From IMG/VR virus record IMGVR_UViG_3300020370_000016, positions 1-38,044 of that record: a stretch of 38,044 nucleotides of DNA; one strand, written 5' to 3'. This stretch comes from a virus. Below the pieces are notes generated by a model. That model saw only the letters and a list, made by a program, of their open reading frames with translations, searched no databases and was not told where the DNA came from. This document shows positions 17,601 through 25,800 of the stretch, piece after piece (within the stretch, counting starts at the first letter, position 1; every line of letters starts with the position of its first letter). The position numbers were made by a program, and so were the translations under genes.

Positions 17601-20600
17601 AATGTGAATACGTTGAATGGGTTTACATTCTCTAGAGCAGAAGCATATGGTTGGTCAACTAATACTACATCACTGTATGGCAATGTAACTAGATCACCTG
17701 TTTGTTGAATATTTTGAGATGTAGAACTAACTATCATAGGTAAGTTAGTTGTGTAGTGTGCGGGACGTAGATGTCCTTCCTCAAAGTCTACTGATACTCT
17801 ATAATCCTGATGGAATGTATCACTGGTTGCTAGTGATGCGAAGTTGTCAACAATAAATCCATTCTTGAATCTATCCATACCATTGCTATCTCTAACAGCA
17901 AAGGTAGCAGTTTCAGCTTCTAATAATGATAACTGTGTATAGTATTCAAGAGTCTTGATACGCATCTCAAGAGTTTGTATATCTCTAAATGTGTATCTCT
18001 TATAATTTGTCTGTGTGATGGTTACATCTTCATCTACATTAAACACATAAGGTTTGATTTCCAATGTAGCAAGAAGCATAGCATCTTCTGGATCAGCTGG
18101 GTCTACAGGTGTCTCAGATGCTTCACCCTTAAGGATCACAATCTTAGCATCTTTATTAATACCAACCTTATCAATTCTACCCAAGTAGTATTCGTAGGAT
18201 AGGATTGTAGTATCTGCCTGACCAGGTATACCTACAAGGTTACCAGTAAATGCTCTGTTAGTGAAATCAAAGTACTCATTATCAGTAAGTAAATATGGAG
18301 ACTGTCTTGTACCACTACCAGATATTTTATCTGGAACCATGGGACGGAAGTCTAAACCATTTCTAAGAGGAATATCACCGAATAGAGGAATCTCCTTATA
18401 ATCTTCAGTAGAGTATGAGTCAACACTATAGAATCCATCTCCTGATGTAGTTTGGAATCTATCAAAGATAACTAAGATTCTACGAGTAGGAGCTGCGTAT
18501 CCTGCCTTCCTTACAATACGAGAGTAATCATAATACTGTTCTCTTTGTCCATTATCTAACTCATAAGATGATGTAATATTATTAGAACCCTGTCTAATTG
18601 TTCCTACTGTTATTTTACCACTAGCAGTAGGAGTAGAAATATTTTCATCACCTGTAAAATTATTGTCATTTAACATGACATAGAATACTGTAGTGCTATT
18701 AAAGTTTACCACTTGTGCTTTAGCACCTGATGAAGCACCTGTTAATATCTGTCCAATCTCAAGTGTACCTATAAGGTTACTATAACCAAGATTAGGAATC
18801 TCAGGATCAGCATCATCTGCTGATTCATATACTGCCTTAAGTTTGAATACGTCTGGGCAACCAAGAGAAATCTGTTTGTCCTCTAGTCTATGTCCATATC
18901 CTGCATTGGTATTTGTCAAACCATTAGCTGAAGAACCAGATGTATGATCTATACGCAACACCTTCATACGTTGTGTAGTCTTTGCTTTGGCAGTTCTATT
19001 GCTTGAGTAAACTGTAGCAATTACTATAGCAGCTGATGTACCACCGCTTAGTCCAGTAATAGAAGCACTAGCGTCGCCAGGTGATGATGTAGTTGATATA
19101 CCATTACCTACTGTGTAGGAAGTTCCTGCGTTTGTACCAGCTGTAGCAATTACTTGGAAGTCATCGGCATCTGTGGGATCGCGAAACGTGAGGTTCGATC
19201 CTGCTGATAGAGAGAACGCTCCTCCTGTAACTGAGACTGAGTACGATTTTCTGAAGTACCCAAGTGGGGCCACAGCAGAACCAGAAGAATTAGTGGAAGT
19301 TGACTTAACAGCATCCTTCGGAATAGGCGATATAAGTGTTCTCTTTTGAGCTTCCCTAATTTGTCCTCTGAGTAAGGTAATACTTCCATTGATTGCTCCA
19401 TTAGCGATGTTGTTTGATGTGACTCTTTCAATAGCAATCTGCCCTGCATTGGTGATGCCTGTAACTCTAACTTCATGAGCCAAGTTGTTGTTAGAGAATG
19501 CTAAGATATCATTCTCTCTTAACTGAGATACAAAGTTAGACAATGACGCAGTTAAGGTAGCAGTTGTATTAGATGACTGACTTGATAATACAGGTGCGTT
19601 AGCAGATACACTTGATTGTACATCAAGAATTAGATCAGAAGTAAATCCTGATTTATAGAATGATTTACAGTCAGTAAACTGATAGTCTGTAACTGTACTG
19701 ATTGTTTGACCAAGAGATGACTGTGGTGTTTCGTCTAAAGCAATAGCTTCTCCAACTTGGAATGTACCTGTAACACCTTCAAATGTAATATTAGAAGCAC
19801 TACCATTTGTCCTAGAGTATCCAGTAGCACCTGATGACATACCGACATACTTCTTACCACTTACCATACTAACAGAACCACCTAAGACGACATTTGTATG
19901 TAAATCAATGTCTGCCAAGTTCATTATGTAAACTGTAGCTGTAGTATCTCTAGCACCACTATCAAATGAGAATCCAAATACTCTTGCTTGTCCTATAGCA
20001 GAACCACTAGCAGATCCACCACTAGCAATTTTTCTATTATATAAATCAACTGTATCATATAACTGTACACCACCATATACATTATTGATTCTTACAAAGT
20101 TACCAAAGTCAGATGATATAGACTGTGAATCAGCAGCAGCAAATGTTCTTGGTTTAACTACATCTTTAAATGTGTTAGCTAGTTTTTCTGTTCTATATCC
20201 TGAAACGTATGCTGTACCTGGTGAGATCTGTACTGCTAGATGCTCCTCTACAGGAGTATTACCATCTTGTGTAGTCTGATCTGATGTGTATACACCATTA
20301 TTGAATGCGTCGTTAAGGTTCTCTCTTACGTCTATACTAAATCTCTTGACATAGTAATCACCAGACTCTTCCTTAGTTCTGGTTGCTAATACGTCGTTAA
20401 TAAATCCTAGATCACTACGCTCTACCTTATTCTCGATAGCACCAACATTGGTACGTAGCAATTCAATAAAGTCAGCAGAGTTAGGGTCTGCTAGATTCTT
20501 TTTAACCAGAGATAGATTGATTTTGAATCTATCGGCACCTGGTGCTGAGAAGTTTGTACTACCTATGGCATTATCATATAGAGTAGCATCTTCGTCAGCA

Positions 20601-21280
20601 GTTATAATTCTTTCTTCTACTTTTAAACCAACCTTATATGATGGGTTGTTTGAATACTGGTCTAGTACAAGTGTCTGTTCTGATACAGGTACAAAGTATC
20701 CACGAACAAAGTATACACCCTTACCTACGTTTGCTGTAGAACCTACTGCTGTACTATTTGAGTTTAATAACTGGGCTAGGGGTGTACCAGCTACGATAGT
20801 AGATGTACTGTATGTTATATCTTCTTCACAAGTTAATATTTCACCAGCTTGGAATACACTGGATGTGTTGTCATCTGCTTTTGTTAGATATGTCAAATAG
20901 AATGACACATAACCACGAGTAGATGTAGTAGCACTGATAGAGAAATTGACTCTAGCACGGATGTTTGAAGTGGCACCCTTTACAACCTTGCCATTAAGTG
21001 CTTCTCTGTATAATTCTACTGGTAAGTTAAGATAATTATTTTGAACTAATACTACTGGATAATTTCTATTCAGCGTGATACCGCCAGGTACCACCATACT
21101 ACCTTCCTTATAGACACCTTGACCAAATGTATCAATTTGGTTTTGTAGCAGTGACTGGAGGGTAGTAAGTTCTCTTGCCTGTACTGGAAAGCCAGGTTTA
21201 AATAATACTTTTAGAAATCCCTTATCATCATCGAAATCGTCGAAATAAGGAGATATATTCAGGTTAGTATTCTGTGCCAT
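14603..21280 (-). CDS. Large DUF4815-family baseplate/tail structural protein (2225 aa)
   Basis: The N-terminus (PYFDDFDDDKGFLKVLFKPG, then QARELTTLQSLLQNQ and EGSMVVPGG, about residues 12-67) is the DUF4815 signature found in marine T4-like structural proteins. Further familiar blocks are VRGYFVPVSEQTLVLDQY (about 190-210), PGTAYVSGYRTEKL (about 350), KRYTFRDIQTLEMRIKTLEY (about 1090), RSRNIEFKGEKLKPKTRFYP (about 1350-1370) and DPLAQTFLI with GVYLTKIDLFF (about 1575-1600). The C-terminus ends in a conserved-looking FQLKIVLKNYNQPYIPRVKD block. A basic patch KGKRRRTRTE sits near residue 1297. Its place after gp8 corresponds to gp9/gp10 in T4, so a role in building the baseplate rim or attaching fibres is likely but inferred. 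Its ATG overlaps the gp8 stop, and its own TAA overlaps the next ATG (TAATG, 14601-14605). Confidence 0.88.
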   Translation of the reverse strand: MAQNTNLNISPYFDDFDDDKGFLKVLFKPGFPVQARELTTLQSLLQNQIDTFGQGVYKEGSMVVPGGITLNRNYPVVLVQNNYLNLPVELYREALNGKVVKGATSNIRARVNFSISATTSTRGYVSFYLTYLTKADDNTSSVFQAGEILTCEEDITYSTSTIVAGTPLAQLLNSNSTAVGSTANVGKGVYFVRGYFVPVSEQTLVLDQYSNNPSYKVGLKVEERIITADEDATLYDNAIGSTNFSAPGADRFKINLSLVKKNLADPNSADFIELLRTNVGAIENKVERSDLGFINDVLATRTKEESGDYYVKRFSIDVRENLNDAFNNGVYTSDQTTQDGNTPVEEHLAVQISPGTAYVSGYRTEKLANTFKDVVKPRTFAAADSQSISSDFGNFVRINNVYGGVQLYDTVDLYNRKIASGGSASGSAIGQARVFGFSFDSGARDTTATVYIMNLADIDLHTNVVLGGSVSMVSGKKYVGMSSGATGYSRTNGSASNITFEGVTGTFQVGEAIALDETPQSSLGQTISTVTDYQFTDCKSFYKSGFTSDLILDVQSSVSANAPVLSSQSSNTTATLTASLSNFVSQLRENDILAFSNNNLAHEVRVTGITNAGQIAIERVTSNNIANGAINGSITLLRGQIREAQKRTLISPIPKDAVKSTSTNSSGSAVAPLGYFRKSYSVSVTGGAFSLSAGSNLTFRDPTDADDFQVIATAGTNAGTSYTVGNGISTTSSPGDASASITGLSGGTSAAIVIATVYSSNRTAKAKTTQRMKVLRIDHTSGSSANGLTNTNAGYGHRLEDKQISLGCPDVFKLKAVYESADDADPEIPNLGYSNLIGTLEIGQILTGASSGAKAQVVNFNSTTVFYVMLNDNNFTGDENISTPTASGKITVGTIRQGSNNITSSYELDNGQREQYYDYSRIVRKAGYAAPTRRILVIFDRFQTTSGDGFYSVDSYSTEDYKEIPLFGDIPLRNGLDFRPMVPDKISGSGTRQSPYLLTDNEYFDFTNRAFTGNLVGIPGQADTTILSYEYYLGRIDKVGINKDAKIVILKGEASETPVDPADPEDAMLLATLEIKPYVFNVDEDVTITQTNYKRYTFRDIQTLEMRIKTLEYYTQLSLLEAETATFAVRDSNGMDRFKNGFIVDNFASLATSDTFHQDYRVSVDFEEGHLRPAHYTTNLPMIVSSTSQNIQQTGDLVTLPYSDVVLVDQPYASALENVNPFNVFTFIGDIKLTPASDDWVDTKSLAAIQGPTVEGNYMTSLREFNADQNGITPIQWGSWQTTWSGAIQQTRQVTTGKGKRRRTRTEVFTRIRTDQTRTGIRHKITPVIEQQSLGNKVVSVEHIQNMRSRNIEFKGEKLKPKTRFYPFFDGVDIKAFVTPKLLEVTKNPTDDADTNSTPFQVGETVKGLTSGCSLRILEPNDNYTTNPYTNVNISSVSDYTANLGWINLDTSALAAQALGAYAGNPIPNEILVGQSSGAKAKVKERKLITDPSGFLKGTFFIPDPSKATNPKFKTGTRIFRLSDTTNDSQVQGESESSAQTEYAATGILQTTQETIISVRNAQIDEQKFTQERTLWSDPLAQTFLIQDENLEGGVYLTKIDLFFQQKDFEIPVAIDIRTVENGTPTQTIVPFSKVIKQAKDVVVSTDASTPTTFIFESPVFIGHQQEHAIVVTSDSNQFKVFISLLGEDAIDAAHAGEKISEQPYIGVLFKSQNASTWTPSQFEDLMFKIYRADFTLPTTLNQSKLILNNATLEENNGGFISALPNAIATTDDNTYIDVFHSNHGMQSSLNYVVMNGVTSEVGDTTLKVALAASGVSQITLTEAANFHVCIGGNATQAASLSAASGNIGPGNSAPAVSDTNPGFLKIGDEIIAYENINTGSPDWVIDIVGHNAGSVSGRNWDPVTNSGAATGTAHLINATVACYNLAGIPLTKINGTHHTSTFGGLTTLNSPHKYRLNITGVKAHKTLTAGGDNVTISQNIPWDVLTPSIQTQAQPGCSISARALGTSGTSAGPFPAGYTAETSFVKDTTFRDVTLNDINYFLATKVIASKQNEISNMSGGKSLDLELNFFSDVTHLSPVVDTQRMSVTTTANLINNVTPSSNIGDENAAIYITRLARLDNSATGVKVAMAANTFEFSEIQVMYKLVPVGYTGDTDDLNFEFFNTDGRPDSGLMVPQNDPFVFGDFEYTLDDAPAYDGFQLKIVLKNYNQPYIPRVKDLRIIALA

Positions 21281-22803
21281 TAGAATTCGATTACTACTTT
21301 GAGCTCTTCGTTTTGATCAGCAGATCTTGTTATCGGGTTCCTATTGTCTATGTAGAGGATTTCTCCAGAGTTGATTTCAACTTCTCCATTAGCATATCCT
21401 TCAATAAATGACAGTCCTAATTCATAGACAGAAACACCAATAGTGATTTGAGTCAAAGGTACTGAAGAAGTACCAAAGTTCGCATCAGGTGTAGCAGTTA
21501 CAATATCAGAAGATGTAATTTCATAATTACCCGCAAATTCTATGACGTTACCAGATGTGACACCATCATTTGAATCTTGATAGTATCTCATCACTTTAGT
21601 TGTAGAGTCATAAGAAATAACATATCCTTTCGCACCTGTTGTGGTTTGAGAGATAGTTGTGCCAGGTGAAAATGTTCCACTAGGTGTACCAGTTCCAGAC
21701 TGAGGGAAGATCAATGCTTTTACAGCAGACCTTGTATTCTGATCTGAAATAGAGGTTGTATTATAATCATATGGATTAAGAACCAAACCAACTCTACGGA
21801 ATGTAAGGTCAGTTGGGAAATCTACAAATGCTGTTGATGTTTCTAGTTTAGAAGCAAACATGAGACGGTAAGCACCGATCTCTCTTGTAGCATCCTTACC
21901 ATGTCCACCGTTAGGAGGAATGATGATATCGAGAACAGCACCCGATCCACCAGAACCGATGTTAGGAATCAATCCAACATCTATTGTTGCGAAACTATAG
22001 TTAGAACCTGAGTTAGTAACAGTCACGTTAGTAACAGATCCAGACTCTACAGTCACAGAACAAAAACCTTGAGTACCACCATTTATTTCCCAGTCACCAC
22101 GAATAGGTACGTTGGTGTAGGTATCATTATTATATCCTTGTCCTGCGTTCTCGATAACAACTGTATCAATAGAACCAGGTCCAGCAGCAGCCTGTACTAA
22201 ACTATTCTCAAGTACAGGGATAAACTCTGTAGTAACAAATTTTAGAATATTATCAGCATCAATAGTATACATATACTTCCAACGATACTTGTACTCAGAT
22301 GAGTCGTTGGTTTCAATAACTGTTGTTGATGTTCCTGTTGGTTCAACCAATGAAGGTCTACCTCTAGGATATGTTGGAGACTGACCATTATACAAACACT
22401 TATATACGTTGAAGTCAGAGTTCATCACATAGAAGTTTGAGTCATATAATCGTGTCGCACCATTAGCAGTAGTTTTAGCAGGACTATAGTCAGGTTTGTA
22501 CATGGAATATGTACGACCAGTTCCACCAGTAGTCTCTGTAGGATCTATCCAATCTACTCTAGGTACAACGAGAGAAGTGTCAGTAATGTCTACTCTCTTG
22601 AACGCAACTGAATCCGCATATGCTAAACGATGATAGGTGAAACTATCAATAGGCTCGTTAGTAGGTGGGGAATCAGGTGAACCCCATTCTTTAGCTCGTC
22701 CAACAAACAAATACACTTTATTTGCGTCCGATCCAGAGCTGCCCAAAGTATTACGAAATGCTTCGGCTGCGTAAATTCTAAATTTATCGGTTACAAGTGC
22801 CAT
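21280..22803 (-). CDS. gp8: Baseplate wedge protein gp8 (507 aa)
   Basis: Gp8 is a structural subunit of the baseplate wedge that binds gp7 and gp10. The N-terminus (TDKFRIYAAEAFRNTL, then YLFVGRAKEWG) and the C-terminus (NSGEILYIDNRNPITRSADQ, ending in VVIEF) match the start and end of T4 gp8, whose end reads HSGEMIYMENRPPI..ILFTF. The middle YRWKYMYTI is the usual gp8 core motif. At 507 residues it is longer than T4 gp8 (334). The excess is mainly two beta insertions, at about 208-303 (GxGY repeats) and about 350-440 (a GAKGYVISYDS-type module). A perfect late promoter lies 20 bases before the ATG. The TAA stop overlaps the next ATG as TAATG at 21278-21282, implying coupled translation. The ribosome site is weak. 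Confidence 0.93.
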   Translation of the reverse strand: MALVTDKFRIYAAEAFRNTLGSSGSDANKVYLFVGRAKEWGSPDSPPTNEPIDSFTYHRLAYADSVAFKRVDITDTSLVVPRVDWIDPTETTGGTGRTYSMYKPDYSPAKTTANGATRLYDSNFYVMNSDFNVYKCLYNGQSPTYPRGRPSLVEPTGTSTTVIETNDSSEYKYRWKYMYTIDADNILKFVTTEFIPVLENSLVQAAAGPGSIDTVVIENAGQGYNNDTYTNVPIRGDWEINGGTQGFCSVTVESGSVTNVTVTNSGSNYSFATIDVGLIPNIGSGGSGAVLDIIIPPNGGHGKDATREIGAYRLMFASKLETSTAFVDFPTDLTFRRVGLVLNPYDYNTTSISDQNTRSAVKALIFPQSGTGTPSGTFSPGTTISQTTTGAKGYVISYDSTTKVMRYYQDSNDGVTSGNVIEFAGNYEITSSDIVTATPDANFGTSSVPLTQITIGVSVYELGLSFIEGYANGEVEINSGEILYIDNRNPITRSADQNEELKVVIEF

Positions 22804-22805
22804 TA

Positions 22806-22811
22806 GTATAG
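22806..22811 (-). promoter_or_regulatory. CTATAC leader hexamer before gp8
   Basis: CTATAC lies two bases before the ATG of gp8, within CCCTATAC, which is also shared with the 179-residue gene leader. There is no strong Shine-Dalgarno sequence here, so the hexamer may matter for start-site use. Confidence 0.5.
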
Positions 22812-22823
22812 GGCTTTATAGGT

Positions 22824-22831
22824 TATTTATA
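22824..22831 (-). promoter_or_regulatory. T4-type late promoter TATAAATA before gp8
   Basis: The minus strand reads TATAAATA, identical to the T4 late promoter consensus recognised by a gp55-type sigma factor with the sliding clamp. It overlaps the TAA stop of the gp7 homologue (GTATAAATAA) and lies exactly 20 bases before the gp8 ATG, giving a leader of about 15 bases if transcription starts at the usual distance. It would drive gp8, the DUF4815 gene and the 98-residue gene. Confidence 0.82.
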
Positions 22832-25800
22832 CTGTATAAACACGGATAGTTGGAAGGATCTCCATTGTACCCGTTGCTGTCAAAGATACTGGTAAAGTTA
22901 TAGTGAAGTTAGTATCATTCACACGAGTGATCTTATACGTTCCATTGAGTGAATTTGCTGGCCAATTTCCAATAGCAGATGTAAATCTGATGAATCTCTC
23001 CATACCAGTTTGGAGATAATGATTGGCAGCCATTGTGATTACACAATTAGTTCCAGTACTATTGAAGTTTCCAGATGTAGGACCATTAGCATAACCAAAT
23101 CCAAGAGCAGTTCCTGTATTCTTGAATCCTCTACCGTTTGTAGTAACAGTAAATGTCTCTGCTGAGTAATCTACAGAACCATATAAGATTCTTTCACAAC
23201 CCCATGTTGATGTTGAGGCATTCCAGAAAGGAATTAACAACTCACCGTTAGATGGGAATCCAACACCATTACTATAATATGCGTCAAGAACAGGAATAGT
23301 AGCAGTCTGCTGACCAATAGAACCAGTTAACTGTGTAGTGTATAGGAATGTACCATTAGATACTGCTCTGTCTCTCTGAGTCCTCTCTAAAGCGAGTGGA
23401 TGATATGGTGTGACAGAAGGAGGAGTATTATAATTAGAACCACCTTGTAGGTTTCTAATGCCAATAACTCTACCACTACCTTGTTCGATTTCTGTCTCAG
23501 CAAATGCTCCAGATCCACCTCCACCACTAAAGATTAGGAATGGAGCAACCTCATAGTTAGAACCTGAATCAATAATACTGACTTGAACAACTACTCCGTT
23601 TACAACAGTAGCAGTGAATACAGCAACATTAGGTCTTAGACCTGTATATTCATATGTATCTAAGGAGGAGGAACTCGCTATAGTAGCAAGTCGTCTATCA
23701 TCTCCTTCAGACTGTACCTGTATGATGTCGCCAGGATCAAGGGCAGAATATGTATCCTCTATCACAATATCTAGATCAGAACCAGTATAGATGTAAATTA
23801 ATACCTCACTACCAGCTCTAGGTGCTTCACTAAACTCAAGAATAGAACCATCTAGTGTATATGATACTTCAGGTTCCTGATATACACCGTTCAAGAACAT
23901 GATAAGGTTGTTAGCAGGAATAACTTGAGTAGAATCTGATTCTAGTGAGAATGGTTGATCATTCTTCTTAAGAATAAATGTCTTCTTCGTACCGTTCATG
24001 AATGGTGCGATAGAGTCCATATCTTGTAACTGTCCCACATAGAAACAGTAGAAGTCCATATTACCTTTCGGTGCTTCAGTAAAGTTGATTGTGGATGGTG
24101 TACCAGAGTAACTATATGATGAACCCAATTCCTGTATGTGTGAGTTCAAGAATAATAAGAACCTGTCATTAGCAGGAAGTGTATATCCTGATCCACCTAT
24201 AGTAGCAGCGAACGCAGTTGTTGTTCCGTTAAATGTAACTGTCTCTACTTCAACTTGGAAGGAGTTGACTACTGTACCACCAACATCAGCAGCATTTACA
24301 CCAAGTACGTCTGTATTCTTATATCCGTCTCCACCACTGACTAAAGTTACACTTGTCACAGCACCTGTAGTCCTTGCTATAGGAGTATTGAGTGTGCCAG
24401 CTGCTGTAGAAGCAGATCCACCAGTCAGTGACAATGTAGGTGTAGAACTATATCCAGCTCCTGTCTCTTGTACAACTATTCCTTCTAAGTGTCTACCTAC
24501 GATAGCAGATGCTGTAGCAGTTGTAGTTATTGTGTCGGCAGCATTCGCAATAATCTCAACAGTGACATCATCATATCCAAATCCACCTTCAGCAACCGTA
24601 ATACCAGTGACAGCCCCACCACCCACAGTAGCGGTAGCAGAAGCATTAAACCCAGTCCTTGAAGTGATGCGAACTGTTGGTGTGTTATTATATCCAACTC
24701 CTCCTGCGATGACTCCGATTGATTTGACATAACCTCTTTGTGCTAATACTGGTGCAAATGATCCTGCTGTGGTTGGTGATCCACCTGATATCTGAACTGT
24801 AGGAGCAGTCTCATAACCATCACCATGATTACCTACTGTTCTAGTTATACCAGAGAAGTTACCCTGATTCAACGCTGTATATGCTAGATCCATCAAGGTA
24901 TCAACAGTTGCTTGTACAGCTGTACATGCTTCTCTAACTCCATAACCTTGCTTCACAGCGTTAGCAGTAGCAGTCAAGAATGTATGTGTATAGTTTCCAC
25001 CAACTGTAATAGCATTGCTGAGAGATGATGCGTATACATGTGTGGAAGCATTCGTAGCAGCAATACCAACGTTAACTGTAATCCTGTCAATAGAAGAACG
25101 TACAATACCTAATGGTTGATCATATGCCTGATCTTTCTTCTGTTTTAATCCATTTGATGTAGCAGATACAAATGTATGTGTTGTATTATTTGTAGATGGT
25201 ACAAAGTCTAATACTCTTACTTTGAATGTGTCAGTAGTGACATTTCTAATTCTCAACCATTTACCTGATACTGGATCAGTAGCACGTGGATATGTGTGGT
25301 TAGTATTATCACCATCTTCAGCACATGTAAATGTCAATGAGTCATCGTCAAACTTAACGTAGTCACCCTTTCTCATAGAGTGTCCAGCTACAGTAACTAC
25401 CATGTCACCGTCAGCAGGAGTGTATACAGCGTTGGTAACTGTGTGGTTGATTATATCTGTTCTTGGGTATGAGTGAGTAGAACTGCTACTTCCTGCTATA
25501 CCAACGTTGACTGTAATAGTTGTGGCTGATACCGCTGTTATTGCTTCAGCAACACCTGATGATGGGTCACTTGCTCTAGGATATGGATGATTAGTTGCGT
25601 GGTTGTCAGCATCACAAGTAAATGTAACTGATCCATCAGCAAAGGTCACTGTATTAGATGTGGTCAAACTATGTGTACCTATCTCGACTTCCATGACACC
25701 TGTGAGTGGATCATAGGTTGTTCCTGTCGCTGCTGTGAATGTTCCTGACGCTCCACCACCCGCTGTGATACCATTTGTAGTACCAGATACGAATGTATGA

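Noticed and set aside
19150-19476. Minus-strand open frame of 108 codons in another frame within the DUF4815 gene
   Set aside because: It is fully internal to a strongly supported gene, with low-complexity Leu/Gln-rich translation and no own ribosome site.
20040-20047. TATAAATC on the plus strand, one mismatch from the late promoter
   Set aside because: It points against all genes and lies inside coding sequence with no gene downstream in that direction. It is a chance match in AT-rich DNA.
24136-24732. A 198-codon open frame on the plus strand
   Set aside because: It lies wholly opposite the gp7 coding sequence, and its Pro/Val/Thr-rich product mirrors GxGY repeats read backwards. There is no ribosome site and no neighbour in this direction.
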